From the NCBI RefSeq assembly GCF_030814475.1, contig NZ_JAUSVF010000001.1, forward strand, positions 1,757,001 to 1,821,000: a stretch of 64,000 bases of DNA, read 5' to 3'. Numbering within the stretch: position 1 is the first letter of the stretch; every line of letters begins with the position of its first letter. The notes under the pieces were generated by a model that saw nothing but the letters and a program-made list of their open reading frames with translations, did not search any database and was not told the origin of the DNA. Source of the stretch: Pararhizobium capsulatum DSM 1112 (lineage in GTDB: Bacteria > Pseudomonadota > Alphaproteobacteria > Rhizobiales > Rhizobiaceae). Made by a program: the position numbers and the translations under genes. Shown piece after piece: positions 10,056 through 18,838 of this stretch.

Positions 10056-10528
10056 GGCGTGTCGGTCTCGTCCTCTTCCTGACGGTCGCCTGGATGGCCA
10101 TCACCGGCAGCATGACGGTTGCGAACGTGCTGCTCGGCCTCGTGGTCGCGGTGCTTTCGCTCTGGATTGCCCGCGCCCATGTCAGCGAGGCCAAGCTGAA
10201 GGTGAGGCCTCTAGCGGCCCTGCTTCTGGCGGCGCTGTTCATCAAGGAACTGGCGATGTCGGCCTACCGAGTCGCCGTGCAGGTGCTGACGCCGCGGCTG
10301 GTTTTGAAGCCCGGCATCTTCGCCTTTCCGCTGACGGTGACCAGGGATTTCGAGATTACGCTGCTTGCCAACCTGATCACGCTGACGCCGGGAACGCTGT
10401 CCGTCGATGTCTCACGGGACCGGCGGCTTCTCTATGTCCATGCGCTCGATTGCTCCGACCCTGTCGCCCTGAAGCGCGATATTGCAGGCGGTTTCGAGCG
10501 CCGTATCCGGGAGGCCTTTCCGCTATGA
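10052..10528 (+). CDS. mrpE: Na+/H+ antiporter subunit MrpE
   Basis: A 158-residue protein starting at ATG 10052, overlapping the mrpD stop by four bases. It has an N-terminal membrane hairpin ([20 protein letters not shown]) and the conserved soluble portion with [19 protein letters not shown] and [11 protein letters not shown], typical of MrpE. It is needed for full antiport in the complex. The stop overlaps mrpF. Confidence 0.92.
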   Translation: MRRVGLVLFLTVAWMAITGSMTVANVLLGLVVAVLSLWIARAHVSEAKLKVRPLAALLLAALFIKELAMSAYRVAVQVLTPRLVLKPGIFAFPLTVTRDFEITLLANLITLTPGTLSVDVSRDRRLLYVHALDCSDPVALKRDIAGGFERRIREAFPL

Positions 10529-10911
10529 CACCGGATGCGATCCTTGATGCCGCAACCTTCGTGGCACTCCTCTTTCTTTCCGCCAGTCTGCTGATCACCA
10601 CGGTGCGTATCATCCGTGGGCCCACATTGCCGGACCGGATCGTCGGTCTCGACATGCTGGTTGGCATCGCCATCGGCATGATCGCCGCCATCGCCATCCG
10701 CACGGATGTCAATCTCTATGTCGATATCGCCATCGCGCTTGGCCTTGTCGGCTTCCTGGCGACGGTGGCCTTCGCCCGTTTCGTGCTGGCGCAGGGGATT
10801 TCACCGGAGGAGGAGCCGGTGAAGCCGCATGCCAGCGCCAAGAGCCTTGTTGCCTCGCGCAAGGGGGCAGGGCACCAGCAACGCACGAACAAGCGCAAGG
10901 GGAGGCGCTGA
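10525..10911 (+). CDS. mrpF: Na+/H+ antiporter subunit MrpF
   Basis: A 128-residue protein beginning at ATG 10525. The three-helix core includes [17 protein letters not shown] and [20 protein letters not shown], both diagnostic for MrpF. The C-terminal 35 residues form a basic tail (ending KRKGRR) longer than the usual 90-residue family length, perhaps a cytoplasmic extension. The stop codon shares bases with the mrpG start at 10911. Confidence 0.92.
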   Translation: MTPDAILDAATFVALLFLSASLLITTVRIIRGPTLPDRIVGLDMLVGIAIGMIAAIAIRTDVNLYVDIAIALGLVGFLATVAFARFVLAQGISPEEEPVKPHASAKSLVASRKGAGHQQRTNKRKGRR

Positions 10912-11288
10912 TGCAGCCCGGTTTCGATACGGCGGTTCTCGACATGGCGCTCGCCATCCTGCTCTCGCTGCTTGTGGTTGTCGGCGGCCTGTTCGCGCTG
11001 CTGGCGTCGCTCGGCGTCCTGCGTTTTCCCGATCTCTATACCCGCATGCATGCCGCATCAAAGGCGGGCACGGTTGGATCGAGCCTGCTGCTGATTGCCG
11101 CCGGCATTCACGCAGGCGATCTTGCCACGTTGCTCAGGGCGTTGGCGGGCGTCGTCTTCCTGTTGATGACCGCGCCAGTTGCCGCCCATCTGCTGGCCAA
11201 GGCCGCGCACCAGTCCGGCCATCGGCTCGATCGTTCGTCCGTCATGGACGCGCTGTCGCGTGACGCGGAAAAATCCCATCGGTCCTGA
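10911..11288 (+). CDS. mrpG: Na+/H+ antiporter subunit MrpG
   Basis: A 125-residue subunit, last of the operon. The motif [20 protein letters not shown] with following [11 protein letters not shown] is the MrpG signature, and three hydrophobic helices are visible. The ATG at 10911 uses the last base of the mrpF stop, with GGAGG just before it. The complete operon would support alkaline pH and Na+/K+ tolerance; in Sinorhizobium meliloti a related pha system is needed for K+ adaptation and nodule infection. Confidence 0.92.
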   Translation: MQPGFDTAVLDMALAILLSLLVVVGGLFALLASLGVLRFPDLYTRMHAASKAGTVGSSLLLIAAGIHAGDLATLLRALAGVVFLLMTAPVAAHLLAKAAHQSGHRLDRSSVMDALSRDAEKSHRS

Positions 11289-11794
11289 TTCTTCGCGTTT
11301 TGCGGGAAAAAAATCCAATTGGAAGTAACGCGTCGAGTGTATTTGCGTGCGAAATCATATGAGCATGAGACGGTTATTGCGTCAGACATGTTGAGAAACA
11401 ATTTACCGTTTTTTTGAGGAAATAACTGTTGTGCCTTAGAGGGGTCACAATTCAAGATGAGTAGCGAAAAAGGCGCACAAAATATTATTGGACTTTTACT
11501 GGATCAGTGTTAATCGAGTAATGGCAAAGTGTCATTGGTCATATTACTTGAGACTGAAATTCCATTAGGGGTTGAGAAGCTCCCATTGCTTTGAGATGTC
11601 GATGTGGCCGGCGTCTTGGTAATTGGGGCTTTGAACCGGAATGATGTTCTTGTGTTGCCCGCGCGGCGTGCGAAAGCGCGTTCGCGTTCTTGTGCAACGT
11701 GGTCTGCCCGACTGTGGCGCTTTCGAAACAATAAGAACTGGTGGTCGCGATAAACCCGTTGCGGCCCGACTGAATCCGATAGGAGAAGAAAAAC
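11289..11794 (+). promoter_or_regulatory. Long AT-rich upstream region of mucR
   Basis: About 500 bases without a gene between mrpG and mucR. The first 280 bases are rich in A/T tracts (for example around 11330-11430 and 11480-11580), the DNA type MucR proteins bind. The last 200 bases are GC-rich with a GCGCG/CGCGC-containing fold near 11670-11700. MucR/Ros proteins repress their own genes, so operators are expected here. No ORF with good coding signal is seen. Confidence 0.4.
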
Positions 11795-12226
11795 ATGACG
11801 GATAACCAGACTGGCGTAGCGCATGATCTGCTCGTCGAACTCACGGCGGAAATCGTTGCGGCTTATGTCAGCAATCACGTCGTTCCCGTTGCCGAACTGC
11901 CGACCCTGATCGGTGATGTGCATGCAGCCTTGAACAATACCGGCACCCCGGCCCCCGTTGTCGTTGCTGTCGAAAAGCCGAAGCCGGCCGTTTCCGTCCG
12001 CAAGTCCGTTCAGGACGACCAGATCACATGTCTTGAATGCGGCGGCAACTTCAAGTCGTTGAAGCGCCACCTGATGACCCATCACAGCCTGTCGCCGGAA
12101 GATTACCGCGAAAAGTGGGAACTGCCGGTCGATTACCCGATGGTTGCTCCGGCCTATGCCGAAGCCCGTTCGCGCCTTGCCAAGGAAATGGGCCTCGGCC
12201 AACGCCGCAAGCGCGGCGCCAAGTAA
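11795..12226 (+). CDS. mucR: MucR/Ros family zinc-finger transcriptional regulator
   Basis: A 143-residue regulator with the prokaryotic C2H2 finger in [20 protein letters not shown]: Cys79, Cys82, His92 and His96/97. The N-terminal half ([20 protein letters not shown]) is the oligomerisation region of MucR/Ros, and [20 protein letters not shown] is the conserved C-terminal segment. RBS AGGAGAAG precedes ATG 11795. Family members act as H-NS-like silencers of AT-rich promoters and control exopolysaccharide, motility, virulence/symbiosis and, in Caulobacter, cell-cycle genes. Identity as MucR rather than Ros is from context: a DnaA-like gene and a DivJ-like kinase follow. Confidence 0.93.
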   Translation: MTDNQTGVAHDLLVELTAEIVAAYVSNHVVPVAELPTLIGDVHAALNNTGTPAPVVVAVEKPKPAVSVRKSVQDDQITCLECGGNFKSLKRHLMTHHSLSPEDYREKWELPVDYPMVAPAYAEARSRLAKEMGLGQRRKRGAK

Positions 12227-12701
12227 GCTCCAAGCTGCTTTTCAGATCGATCAGATTCTGATCATCGAGGGATGGCTTGCGCCATTGACGTCAAGGCGCT
12301 CATCCTCCTGATCCCGCAGTATGCCAGCTCTCCAGTCTTCGCGTCTGATGGCGCCAAGACTGGAGCAGGTCGCACAAAAGTGCGCAGCGGTTTTGTGAAA
12401 ACGACATGCGTAAAATCAAAAACTTGCTGCGCCGGAAGCGAATTTGAAAGATCGACCCCGCTTTGGTCGATTGACAGGCGGCTGACGATCCGCCCCGCCG
12501 TATTCCCTCATGAAATTTCCCCGCCGAACAGAGATTTTGTATTCTTATCTTTTTTAAGATGAGGAAAAAATACCTATATTGAATCAATCAATAAGGCGAA
12601 AAACCTAATAAAACAAAGATTTTCGTTTCTTCGTCGGCTTCAATCCTCCCCGTTTATGCCCTAGGGTGTATGAAATAATTCCTATTCAAGAGGAGTTTGT
12701 C
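12227..12701 (+). other. Gene-free interval after mucR with inverted repeat and AT-rich promoter region
   Basis: CTCCAGTCTT at 12330-12339 pairs perfectly with AAGACTGGAG at 12356-12365 across a 16-base loop. It is followed by GC-poor sequence repeating TGCG, which looks like a dispersed rhizobial intergenic repeat. From 12540 to 12690 the DNA is very AT-rich and likely holds the promoter of the next gene, possibly a MucR target. A 96-residue open frame at 12272-12562 shows no RBS or family and is not accepted. Confidence 0.35.
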
Positions 12702-13202
12702 ATGCGCCTTTTCTCTCTGGAATCCCCGCAGCCTCCGATACCCAATTGGGTCGACCAAGGGCCATCTGCGTCGCAACGGCCTTTTCTGACGCGCCACGCT
12801 CTGGAGCTCAAGTCGCACGCTTTGCCGGACGCAGCACTATCGCCCGTGGATGCCGGTTCACTTTCGCCCGTGCCGGTGAGCGTGCACATGCGCTGCCGTA
12901 TCGTGCGGCAGTTAACGGCGGAGATGGTGATGCTGGTGTCCGAACGGGTGCAATTGCGCCGGGATCGTCGCCGTGCCTCCTGCCATATTCGCCAGATCGC
13001 CATGTATATCTGCCACGTCGTGCTGCAGCTTTCGCTGACCGATATCGGCATCGCCTTCGGGCGTGACCGCACGACTGTGGGCCACGCCTGCAATGTTGTC
13101 GAGGACCGCCGGGACGACAAGGCCTATGACGAATTCCTCGCGGCTATCGAGCGAGTGGTTGTCTCCGTCTTCGGTGCTGTGGGGGGCTGCGACAATGCGT
13201 GA
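12702..13202 (+). CDS. Stand-alone DnaA domain IV-like (helix-turn-helix) DNA-binding protein
   Basis: A 166-residue protein from ATG 12702, preceded by AGGAG. Residues 60-150 resemble only the C-terminal DNA-binding domain of DnaA. The segment LSLTDIGIAFGRDRTTVGHA matches the DnaA signature in which a basic/Thr-Thr-Val-x-His motif reads the DnaA box, and CNVVEDRRDD follows as the last helix. There is no AAA+ ATPase domain and the N-terminal 60 residues are Pro/Ser-rich. Proteins of this kind are conserved next to mucR in rhizobia, but their role is not known to me. It may recognise DnaA-box-like DNA. Its stop overlaps the next, truncated gene by eight bases. Confidence 0.75.
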   Translation: MRLFSLESPQPPIPNWVDQGPSASQRPFLTRHALELKSHALPDAALSPVDAGSLSPVPVSVHMRCRIVRQLTAEMVMLVSERVQLRRDRRRASCHIRQIAMYICHVVLQLSLTDIGIAFGRDRTTVGHACNVVEDRRDDKAYDEFLAAIERVVVSVFGAVGGCDNA

Positions 13203-14352
13203 GGCGGGGCAGGGCGAACAGCGGGAATTGCCGCGTCTTCTGTCGGCGGTTGCCAGGGCGGCGAAACAGGGCGCGGTCGGCATCGGCCGCGAACGTTACC
13301 TCGATTTGCCAGCGCCGAACGAAGTAGGCAATGATCTGAGCTGGTTCGAGATCGGTATTGGTGCTCATGAACGCCTGCGGTTCGCGGCGGCCTGAGGGGT
13401 CTCGGACCAACACCCAGCGAATTAGCTTTGGCGGCGTTCCTCGCCGGTACCATAACCCGGTGGAAGAGGTAATATCGAGGCTCTTGTTCGTTTCTCGTCC
13501 GTACCAGCTTGAGGCGGTAATGCGCTGCCACACGGTTTTGGGATGGTGCAGGATCGTCTTCAGTTTGGGCTGTGGCATGCCCTTTTGTGCAGGCCTCCCA
13601 AGCGTGTGTTCGTGCCGTTGGTCTGGTGGAGCAAACAGACTTGCATCCAGGCGCAAGCGTGTGATGAGGATGGCTTTGTGGGGAAGAGCCGCAGCCAGGG
13701 TGTGAACCGCAAAACTGCTGTCTCCGACAAAGATGATGTCGCGACCAGGTAGCCATCGGCAGAGCTGCAGCACGCCCTGCCTTGCCCAATCCGTCAGCAG
13801 TTTATGCTTTCGTCCCCTTTTCTTATCGTAGCGCTCCGAGGGGCATAACAGCGTCAAGACTGGCAGGGCCTTGATGCATTTGGCCCATGGGACTGGGGCA
13901 AGAACCATGAAGCTCAGCCAGCGCAAGCCGCTGGCTTTGACGAAGTGACCGTGACTGGAGCGCACCGGATCGCGATAGATGCCGCGGGCGGCAATCTTTG
14001 GTCCCCATCGGCGTTCGATGGTGTCGTCCATGCCGATAATGACAGGGCCAGCAGGTACGAGGCGGGCGACAACAACCGATAGCAGCCGCGAAGCCAGTGT
14101 GCGCGGGTTCCAACGCGCGCGATTAAGCAGCTGATGGTAGAGGGAAAAATTGCCGGCCTCGGCGCGGCCGGTGATCCGCAAACACGACGATACTGTTCGT
14201 TTGCCTGGAGACAGGATCGCGCCCATCACCAGGACCAGCAGATGCTCCCAGCTGGGTGCCGTGAACCAGGGACGAAACGACGACAGCCACTGGTGAAGGA
14301 TGTGCGGAACAGGATCACTCGACCCGACGCAGTTCTCATTATGATCGGTCAT
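13144..14352 (-). pseudogene. DDE (IS701/DDE_5-like) transposase, C-terminally truncated
   Basis: The frame opens with MTDHNENCVGSSDPVPHILH at 14352. DDE residues are visible in VIIGMDDTIERRWG (first Asp), IIFVGDSSFAVHTLAAAL (second Asp) and AYFVRRWQIEVTFA (Glu), as in PF13546 transposases. After the Glu motif, at about residue 355 (base ~13288), family similarity stops. Normally a further EVRAHLG-type segment of about 80 residues follows. Here the frame simply runs on, antisense to the host gene, for 47 meaningless residues to 13144. The enzyme is therefore probably inactive. Confidence 0.75.
13195..13290 (+). pseudogene. 5' fragment of the gene downstream of the DnaA-like gene, cut by the IS
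   Basis: ATG 13195 overlaps the DnaA-like gene's stop by eight bases, a typical translational coupling. It codes for MREAGQGEQRELPRLLSAVA and about ten more residues before IS-derived sequence begins near 13290. The open frame then runs to 13395 only by chance, antisense to the transposase. In related genomes I expect a DUF6456-type protein at this place, but too little remains to confirm this. The 3' part was not found on the far side of the IS. Confidence 0.45.
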
Positions 14353-14500
14353 CCATCGGTTCGAATCCGCTCAGACGAAACAGGCAAGGCAAAGAGACTG
14401 CGACAAATTGATTCACCCAGTACAGATGATCGAAATGCGTGCGCTGGTATGCACCATAAGCCGGCCGGACGCAGCCTGTCAGCGCCGCCAACCAACTCAA
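13288..14500 (-). mobile_element. Degenerate insertion sequence remnant (IS701-like)
   Basis: The remnant carries the truncated transposase. The left boundary is set at about 13288, where the transposase similarity ends inside a host gene. The right boundary is only bracketed between the transposase start (14352) and the sufE stop (14531). Terminal inverted repeats and a target duplication cannot be recognised because one end is missing. Its insertion or a later deletion removed the rest of the gene that starts at 13195. Confidence 0.55.
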
Positions 14501-14530
14501 ATTCCCAAAGAATTTTGTACAAAGTCGAAC

Positions 14531-14980
14531 TCAGTCCCGTGCCACCCGGAGGGCAGCTTCGTCCTTGATGCGCTTGACCATCGATCTCAGGCCGTTGGCG
14601 CGCTGCGCCGTCAGGTATTCGATCAGGCCCATGCGGCCGAACAGGTCGAGCGCGTCTATGCCGGCGATGTCGGAGGCGCGTTTTCCTGAAAAGATCGAGA
14701 GCACGATGGCGACAAGGCCGCGCACGATATGGGCATCCGATTCGCCCTCGAAGGTCATGAGCGGATCTTCTGAAGCTTCGTCGGCGCGGGTCACGAGCCA
14801 TACCTGACTGGCGCAGCCCTGGACCTTGTTATCGGCCGTGCGGTCGCTTTCGGGCATTTCCGGCAGCTTGCGGCCAAGCTCCATGACATAGCTCATCCGA
14901 TCCTGCCAATCGTCCAGAAAGGCGCAGTTATCGATGATCTCGGCGAGGGGCGTGAGGCCGGTGGTGTTCTTCTGATCCAT
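14531..14980 (-). CDS. sufE: Cysteine desulfuration protein SufE
   Basis: A 149-residue SufE protein. The start ATG 14978-14980 (MDQKNTTGLTPLAEI) has GAGG four bases upstream; two ATGs farther out lack an RBS. The fold signature FLDDWQDRMSYVMELGRKLP is followed by NKVQGCASQVWLV, where Cys56 is the sulfur acceptor from SufS. The C-terminal LTAQRANGLRSMVKRIKDEA is also conserved. SufE passes persulfide sulfur into Fe-S cluster assembly. The gene ends within a few tens of bases of the IS remnant but appears complete. Confidence 0.93.
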   Translation of the reverse strand: MDQKNTTGLTPLAEIIDNCAFLDDWQDRMSYVMELGRKLPEMPESDRTADNKVQGCASQVWLVTRADEASEDPLMTFEGESDAHIVRGLVAIVLSIFSGKRASDIAGIDALDLFGRMGLIEYLTAQRANGLRSMVKRIKDEAALRVARD

Positions 14981-15094
14981 GCGCCTCATATAGGCGATCA
15001 ACGGCGTGATGAGAACACAAAAAGAAAAAGCCGTGGGGGGTGGGCGTTCCTCACGGCGGCCGTAAAATCCGGCGTTCAGGCAGTTCGAAAGAAT

Positions 15095-15583
15095 TTAGCC
15101 AGCAGGCTGTGCCCTGGGCTCGATGCGCTTTTCGGGGACCGGGATGCGCATGAAAGGCGCGTCCGCTGCTTCGGCTTCCGTAGTCGCGGCATCCGCGGCG
15201 GGATCAATGGTGACGTATTTCGCAGGGGCGGCTTCAATCGGGTTTTCGGTGATGACCTTGGCCACCGGATCGGTGATCGTGCCGGTCATCACGGCATCGC
15301 CCGGCTCCGCAAATTGGGTATCGAGGAACTGATAGGCGATGCGGGCGCCTTCGCGGGCTCGGTGGCCAAGGGCCACGAAGGTTTCGGCACCTTTCTCGCA
15401 GACATCCGGCTTCTGCACACAGATTGCCGAAATGTAGGTGAAAGCCTCGGTCGCTGCCGAGACGGTATCGCCGACATTGACCTTCGGTCCGTTTTCAAGC
15501 GTCTTCGTGCTCGTCGTATCGAGAAACGGTAGAAGCACCAGCACCAGCGAGAACCAGAACGTTCCCTTGATCAGAAACCACAT
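15095..15583 (-). CDS. DUF5330 family membrane-anchored protein
   Basis: About 162 residues, starting at MWFLIKGTFWFSLVLVLLPF (an ATG four codons upstream is an alternative). The first 22 residues form a signal anchor. The domain that follows contains AAATEAF-like and ICVQKPDVCEKGAETFVALG, two Cys in a conserved position, then GARIAYQFLDTQF. The rest is a Pro/Ala-rich tail. The family is typical for Rhizobiales and sits next to sufE in many of them; its function is unknown. Likely periplasmic with an inner-membrane anchor. Confidence 0.75.
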   Translation of the reverse strand: MWFLIKGTFWFSLVLVLLPFLDTTSTKTLENGPKVNVGDTVSAATEAFTYISAICVQKPDVCEKGAETFVALGHRAREGARIAYQFLDTQFAEPGDAVMTGTITDPVAKVITENPIEAAPAKYVTIDPAADAATTEAEAADAPFMRIPVPEKRIEPRAQPAG

Positions 15584-16134
15584 CGTCTTGCCCATCCTCT
15601 GTGAGTGGCGGCGGGCGGCGTCCGGTCTTTGCCGGACTTGTCGGTCCGCTGCCTCTTGATCCCACATTACGGATCGGTTCGAAACAGGGCTTTGCAAAAA
15701 CCGGTCGCATTTGCACCGTCTTTTCTTAAAATTTGAAAGAGTGGCATTTGAACGGCATTTTCATCGCATTTTACCGATCGGCGTTAAGCAACATGGCAGA
15801 CCCCGCGCGCCAAGTGCCGTAAATGCGGGGATCCCAAATCGGGACACCTGCCACAAAGGTTAACGACCGAAAGAAAGACAACTAAAATCCGGTGCTTACG
15901 CGCCATTAACCACAAAAGACAAAGCCCCTTCGATTTGTCCCGGAATGGCACTTTCGGGGCTTTTGCGCGGTCTCCTGCAGCTTGGATTTATTCTTTCATT
16001 AAGTCGCCGGTGCGACATTCGAACGGTCGACGGCACTGCCTGAAAGATCCCTGAAAGGAGATCGAGACAGCGCCGGCCCCACCAATAACGCGCCCATGAC
16101 GGGTGCTCAATAAAACGATTTTACAGGGTCGAAA
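15584..16134 (+). other. Divergent intergenic region upstream of the DivJ-like kinase, with a hairpin
   Basis: Between the DUF5330 gene (minus) and the kinase gene (plus). AAAGCCCC at 15921-15928 pairs with GGGGCTTT at 15956-15963 across 27 bases and is followed by TTGCG, so a terminator of a short plus-strand RNA arising near 15750-15800 is possible. AT-rich DNA with GTTAAC and ATTAACC elements lies at 15725-15910. No protein gene is supported. Confidence 0.35.
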
Positions 16135-17763
16135 GTGAGCGTATTGCGTAACATAGCCGGCAAGATGGCGTCCCGCGTGGACGACGTCGCGCGCCTCTGG
16201 CTGCCGCCGCGTATTGCCGGCGAGCCGGCGAGGGATCGCGAGTTTGCCGTCATCCGCAGCATTGCCGCGTCCGCTCTGGTTGCCTTCCCCGCTGTTCCGC
16301 TCGCACTCTGCGCCATGCTTCCCGCCTCCCTGGCCCTGCCTGTCGGCGCGGGCCTCGTAACATCTGCAGCACTTCTGGCGTCCGTCGGCGCCGTCTCCTA
16401 TCTGCGAGGTCAATCCGCACTGATGGTGCAGGCTGCCGTTCCCGAGGTGAGCGCCGTAGCGCAGGGCGCTTGTTACGACTTCTTTGCGGGCCTCGTGACC
16501 GTCCACGATATTCGCGGCACGGTAACGGCCGTTCACGGTCGCGATGCTGCGGCCTATCTGACCTGGATGCGCGACCCGGCCGGCCGCGGTTTCCTCGATC
16601 AGATCCACGTGTCTGATCGTCTTCTCTTCCTGACGGCGATCGACACGCTGCGGCAGGGCAACGGACAGGCAGTGGTGGAAATCCGCTTCGAACGTCCGAG
16701 CCTTTCGGCCGAGGGTGATCAGTTCGTACACATGCGCTGTGAAATGACCGCTATTTTCGCGGGCGAGAGCAGCGATGCGGCCCTGTCGTCGATCCTCGTT
16801 CAATCCTTCGACATCTCGGACGAAGCGCGGTTGCGCGAAGAGGCTGCGCACAAGGCAGCGCTGGCCGAGTCGGCAAACGACGCCAAGTCACGCTTCCTTG
16901 CAGCCGTCAGCCACGAACTGCGCACGCCGCTTAATGCCATCCTCGGTTTTTCCGACATCCTGTCCGGCGAGTATTTCGGCAAGCTCGAAAACGACCGTCA
17001 GCGGGAATACGTCAAGCTGATCAACCAGTCCGGCTCCCATCTCCTGTCGGTGGTCAACACCATGCTGGACATGAGCAAGATCGAGGCGGGCCGCTACGAA
17101 CTGATACCGGAACTTTTCCCGATCGCCGACGCCGTCAAGGCTTGCGAGGGCATGCTGGCGTTGCAGGCGCGTGAAAAGGGCGTGCAGCTGACCAGCCGGC
17201 TGATGCGGGGCATCGGCGACGTCAACGCCGACGAGCGGGCCATTCATCAGATCCTCATCAACCTCGTTGGCAACGCCATCAAGTTCACCGACGCGGGCGG
17301 GCTGGTGACGATCGACGCGGACACGACACACGACACGCTGAGGCTCGTAGTCAGCGATACCGGCATCGGCATCGCCCACAACAAGCTTGCCCTGATCGGC
17401 CAGCCGTTCGTCCAAGTGCAGAACGATTATACCCGCAAGTACGAGGGAACGGGGCTTGGTCTTTCGTTGGTCAAGGGACTGGTGGCGCTCCACGGCGGCA
17501 GCTTTGAAATTGCAAGCCGCGCCGGCGAAGGCACCGTCGTCACCGTGACGATCCCGCTTGATGGATCGGGCATTGTCACCGGCGAGCAGGCGACGCTGGA
17601 TCGCGTCGCTGCGACCGGCACGATGGTCGAGTTTCCGCCACGGCTGAAGGATCGGGTGGAAACACGCGAGATACTGGATCTGGATAAAACCCATGGTGCG
17701 ACAAGCGCCGCAAGAAGCAGCGAGGGGCCGCAGCATGGCGCCACAAAAGCGAAAACAGCCTGA
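16135..17763 (+). CDS. divJ: DivJ-like PAS sensor histidine kinase
   Basis: A 542-residue hybrid-free kinase. Residues 38-95 contain two or more membrane segments, about 105-225 a PAS-like domain, then a short coiled coil. HisKA follows with FLAAVSHELRTPLNAILGFS (phospho-His about 260), and HATPase_c with LINLVGNAIKFTDAGG, DTGIGI and KYEGTGLGLSLVKGL. The HisKA region (LINQSGSHLLSVVNTMLDMS) belongs to the PdhS/DivJ/PleC type that acts on DivK/PleD. In Sinorhizobium, divJ lies close to mucR as here, which supports the name. GTG start at 16135 with AGGG upstream. The 3' end overlaps the next gene by 29 bases. Confidence 0.75.
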   Translation: MSVLRNIAGKMASRVDDVARLWLPPRIAGEPARDREFAVIRSIAASALVAFPAVPLALCAMLPASLALPVGAGLVTSAALLASVGAVSYLRGQSALMVQAAVPEVSAVAQGACYDFFAGLVTVHDIRGTVTAVHGRDAAAYLTWMRDPAGRGFLDQIHVSDRLLFLTAIDTLRQGNGQAVVEIRFERPSLSAEGDQFVHMRCEMTAIFAGESSDAALSSILVQSFDISDEARLREEAAHKAALAESANDAKSRFLAAVSHELRTPLNAILGFSDILSGEYFGKLENDRQREYVKLINQSGSHLLSVVNTMLDMSKIEAGRYELIPELFPIADAVKACEGMLALQAREKGVQLTSRLMRGIGDVNADERAIHQILINLVGNAIKFTDAGGLVTIDADTTHDTLRLVVSDTGIGIAHNKLALIGQPFVQVQNDYTRKYEGTGLGLSLVKGLVALHGGSFEIASRAGEGTVVTVTIPLDGSGIVTGEQATLDRVAATGTMVEFPPRLKDRVETREILDLDKTHGATSAARSSEGPQHGATKAKTA

Positions 17764-18751
17764 CAAGAAACGAAAAACGAAATCGCGCGCACCGTCTCTT
17801 GCGATGCGCGGTCTCCGTATTGTCGGAAGCGGTCTGGCGCTTGGCGGGCGGCTGGCTGCACGAAATCCGGGTCCCGTCGGCGGAGCGGCCGCGTTTTTCG
17901 TGGTTTTCTCCTTCGTGGCGGCCAATGCGCTATGGTATCAGCCGGGAGCTCATCCATCACCGTTCCTGCGCACGCGGTTACCTTTGACATCTCCCGATCC
18001 GTCGCGTCTCACGACAGGTGAGACGAGCCTCGATCCGAAGACGGTGACGACATTCGTCATCAAACGGGAGGGTGAAGCCGAGGCCGCCGCCGAAGCGTCG
18101 CCGGATGCCGCAACGCCGACGCAGTCCGTACCCCAGCAGGCGGCGGCGGAGAGACCGCAGCCGTCCCCACAGGCGGATGTCGATAGCGTTGCCTCGATCA
18201 TTGCCGGCTCGGCCCCCGAGGTCGATGCCGCACAGAACCCGAAGCTGATCGCCTCGGTTCAGGAGGAACTGGTGCGTCGCGGCTTCTATGATGGCCAGGC
18301 CGACGGCAAGATGGGTCCGAAGACTGTAGCCGCCATTCAAGTCTTCGAACGACAGGCCGGACGCCCGGTGACCGGTGCCGCAAGCGAGCAGCTTCTCGCC
18401 AGCCTCCGCAGCGCCCGCAAGACGGTTGTCGCAGCCAAGCCCGATTCACGCCCCTATGAAACTGTGAAGGCGGAAAAGGGCGAACTCGATCCCGTCGCCG
18501 CCGCCATCCGGCAGGCGAACATCGATCCGCAGTATATTCCCAAGGCCGACATCCCGGCCTCCAGCGAACTGGTCATGAATATCCAGCGCGGACTGGTCAA
18601 CCTCGCCTATGCCGATGTAACCGTCGATGGCGTGGCTGGTGACCAGACGCGGGAAGCCATCCGTCACTTCGAAAAACACTATCGCCTGCCGCCAACCGGC
18701 GAACCGAGCGAAACGGTGTTGCGCAAGATGAAGGATATCGGCGCACTTTGA
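17735..18751 (+). CDS. Membrane-anchored peptidoglycan-binding protein with two PGB_1 domains
   Basis: A 338-residue protein starting at ATG 17735 with GAGGGG upstream, inside the 3' end of the kinase gene. The basic N-terminus is followed by one transmembrane helix (about residues 50-70, GGAAAFFVVFSFVAANALWY) and a long acidic, Ala/Pro-rich linker. Two peptidoglycan-binding type 1 domains follow: LVRRGFYDGQADGKMGPKTV at about 185-205 and LVNLAYADVTVDGVAGDQTR at about 290-310. It is likely anchored in the inner membrane and contacts the cell wall. Overlap with the divJ-like gene suggests co-transcription, as seen in other rhizobia. Confidence 0.8.
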   Translation: MAPQKRKQPDKKRKTKSRAPSLAMRGLRIVGSGLALGGRLAARNPGPVGGAAAFFVVFSFVAANALWYQPGAHPSPFLRTRLPLTSPDPSRLTTGETSLDPKTVTTFVIKREGEAEAAAEASPDAATPTQSVPQQAAAERPQPSPQADVDSVASIIAGSAPEVDAAQNPKLIASVQEELVRRGFYDGQADGKMGPKTVAAIQVFERQAGRPVTGAASEQLLASLRSARKTVVAAKPDSRPYETVKAEKGELDPVAAAIRQANIDPQYIPKADIPASSELVMNIQRGLVNLAYADVTVDGVAGDQTREAIRHFEKHYRLPPTGEPSETVLRKMKDIGAL

Positions 18752-18838
18752 AGCCGGCTTGCTTGTGGTGCGGGGCCGATCCGCGTCTGACGCACGGTGT
18801 CCATTTGCGCTGGACGGGGACTGCGTGTATCAGCGGGC

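Noticed and set aside
12272..12562. A 96-residue frame after mucR
   Set aside because: It contains an intergenic inverted repeat, lacks an RBS and has atypical composition.
14349..14380. TCGGTTCGAATCC resembling a tRNA T-arm
   Set aside because: The stem is imperfect and no acceptor, D or anticodon arms can be drawn around it; it lies at the transposase start.
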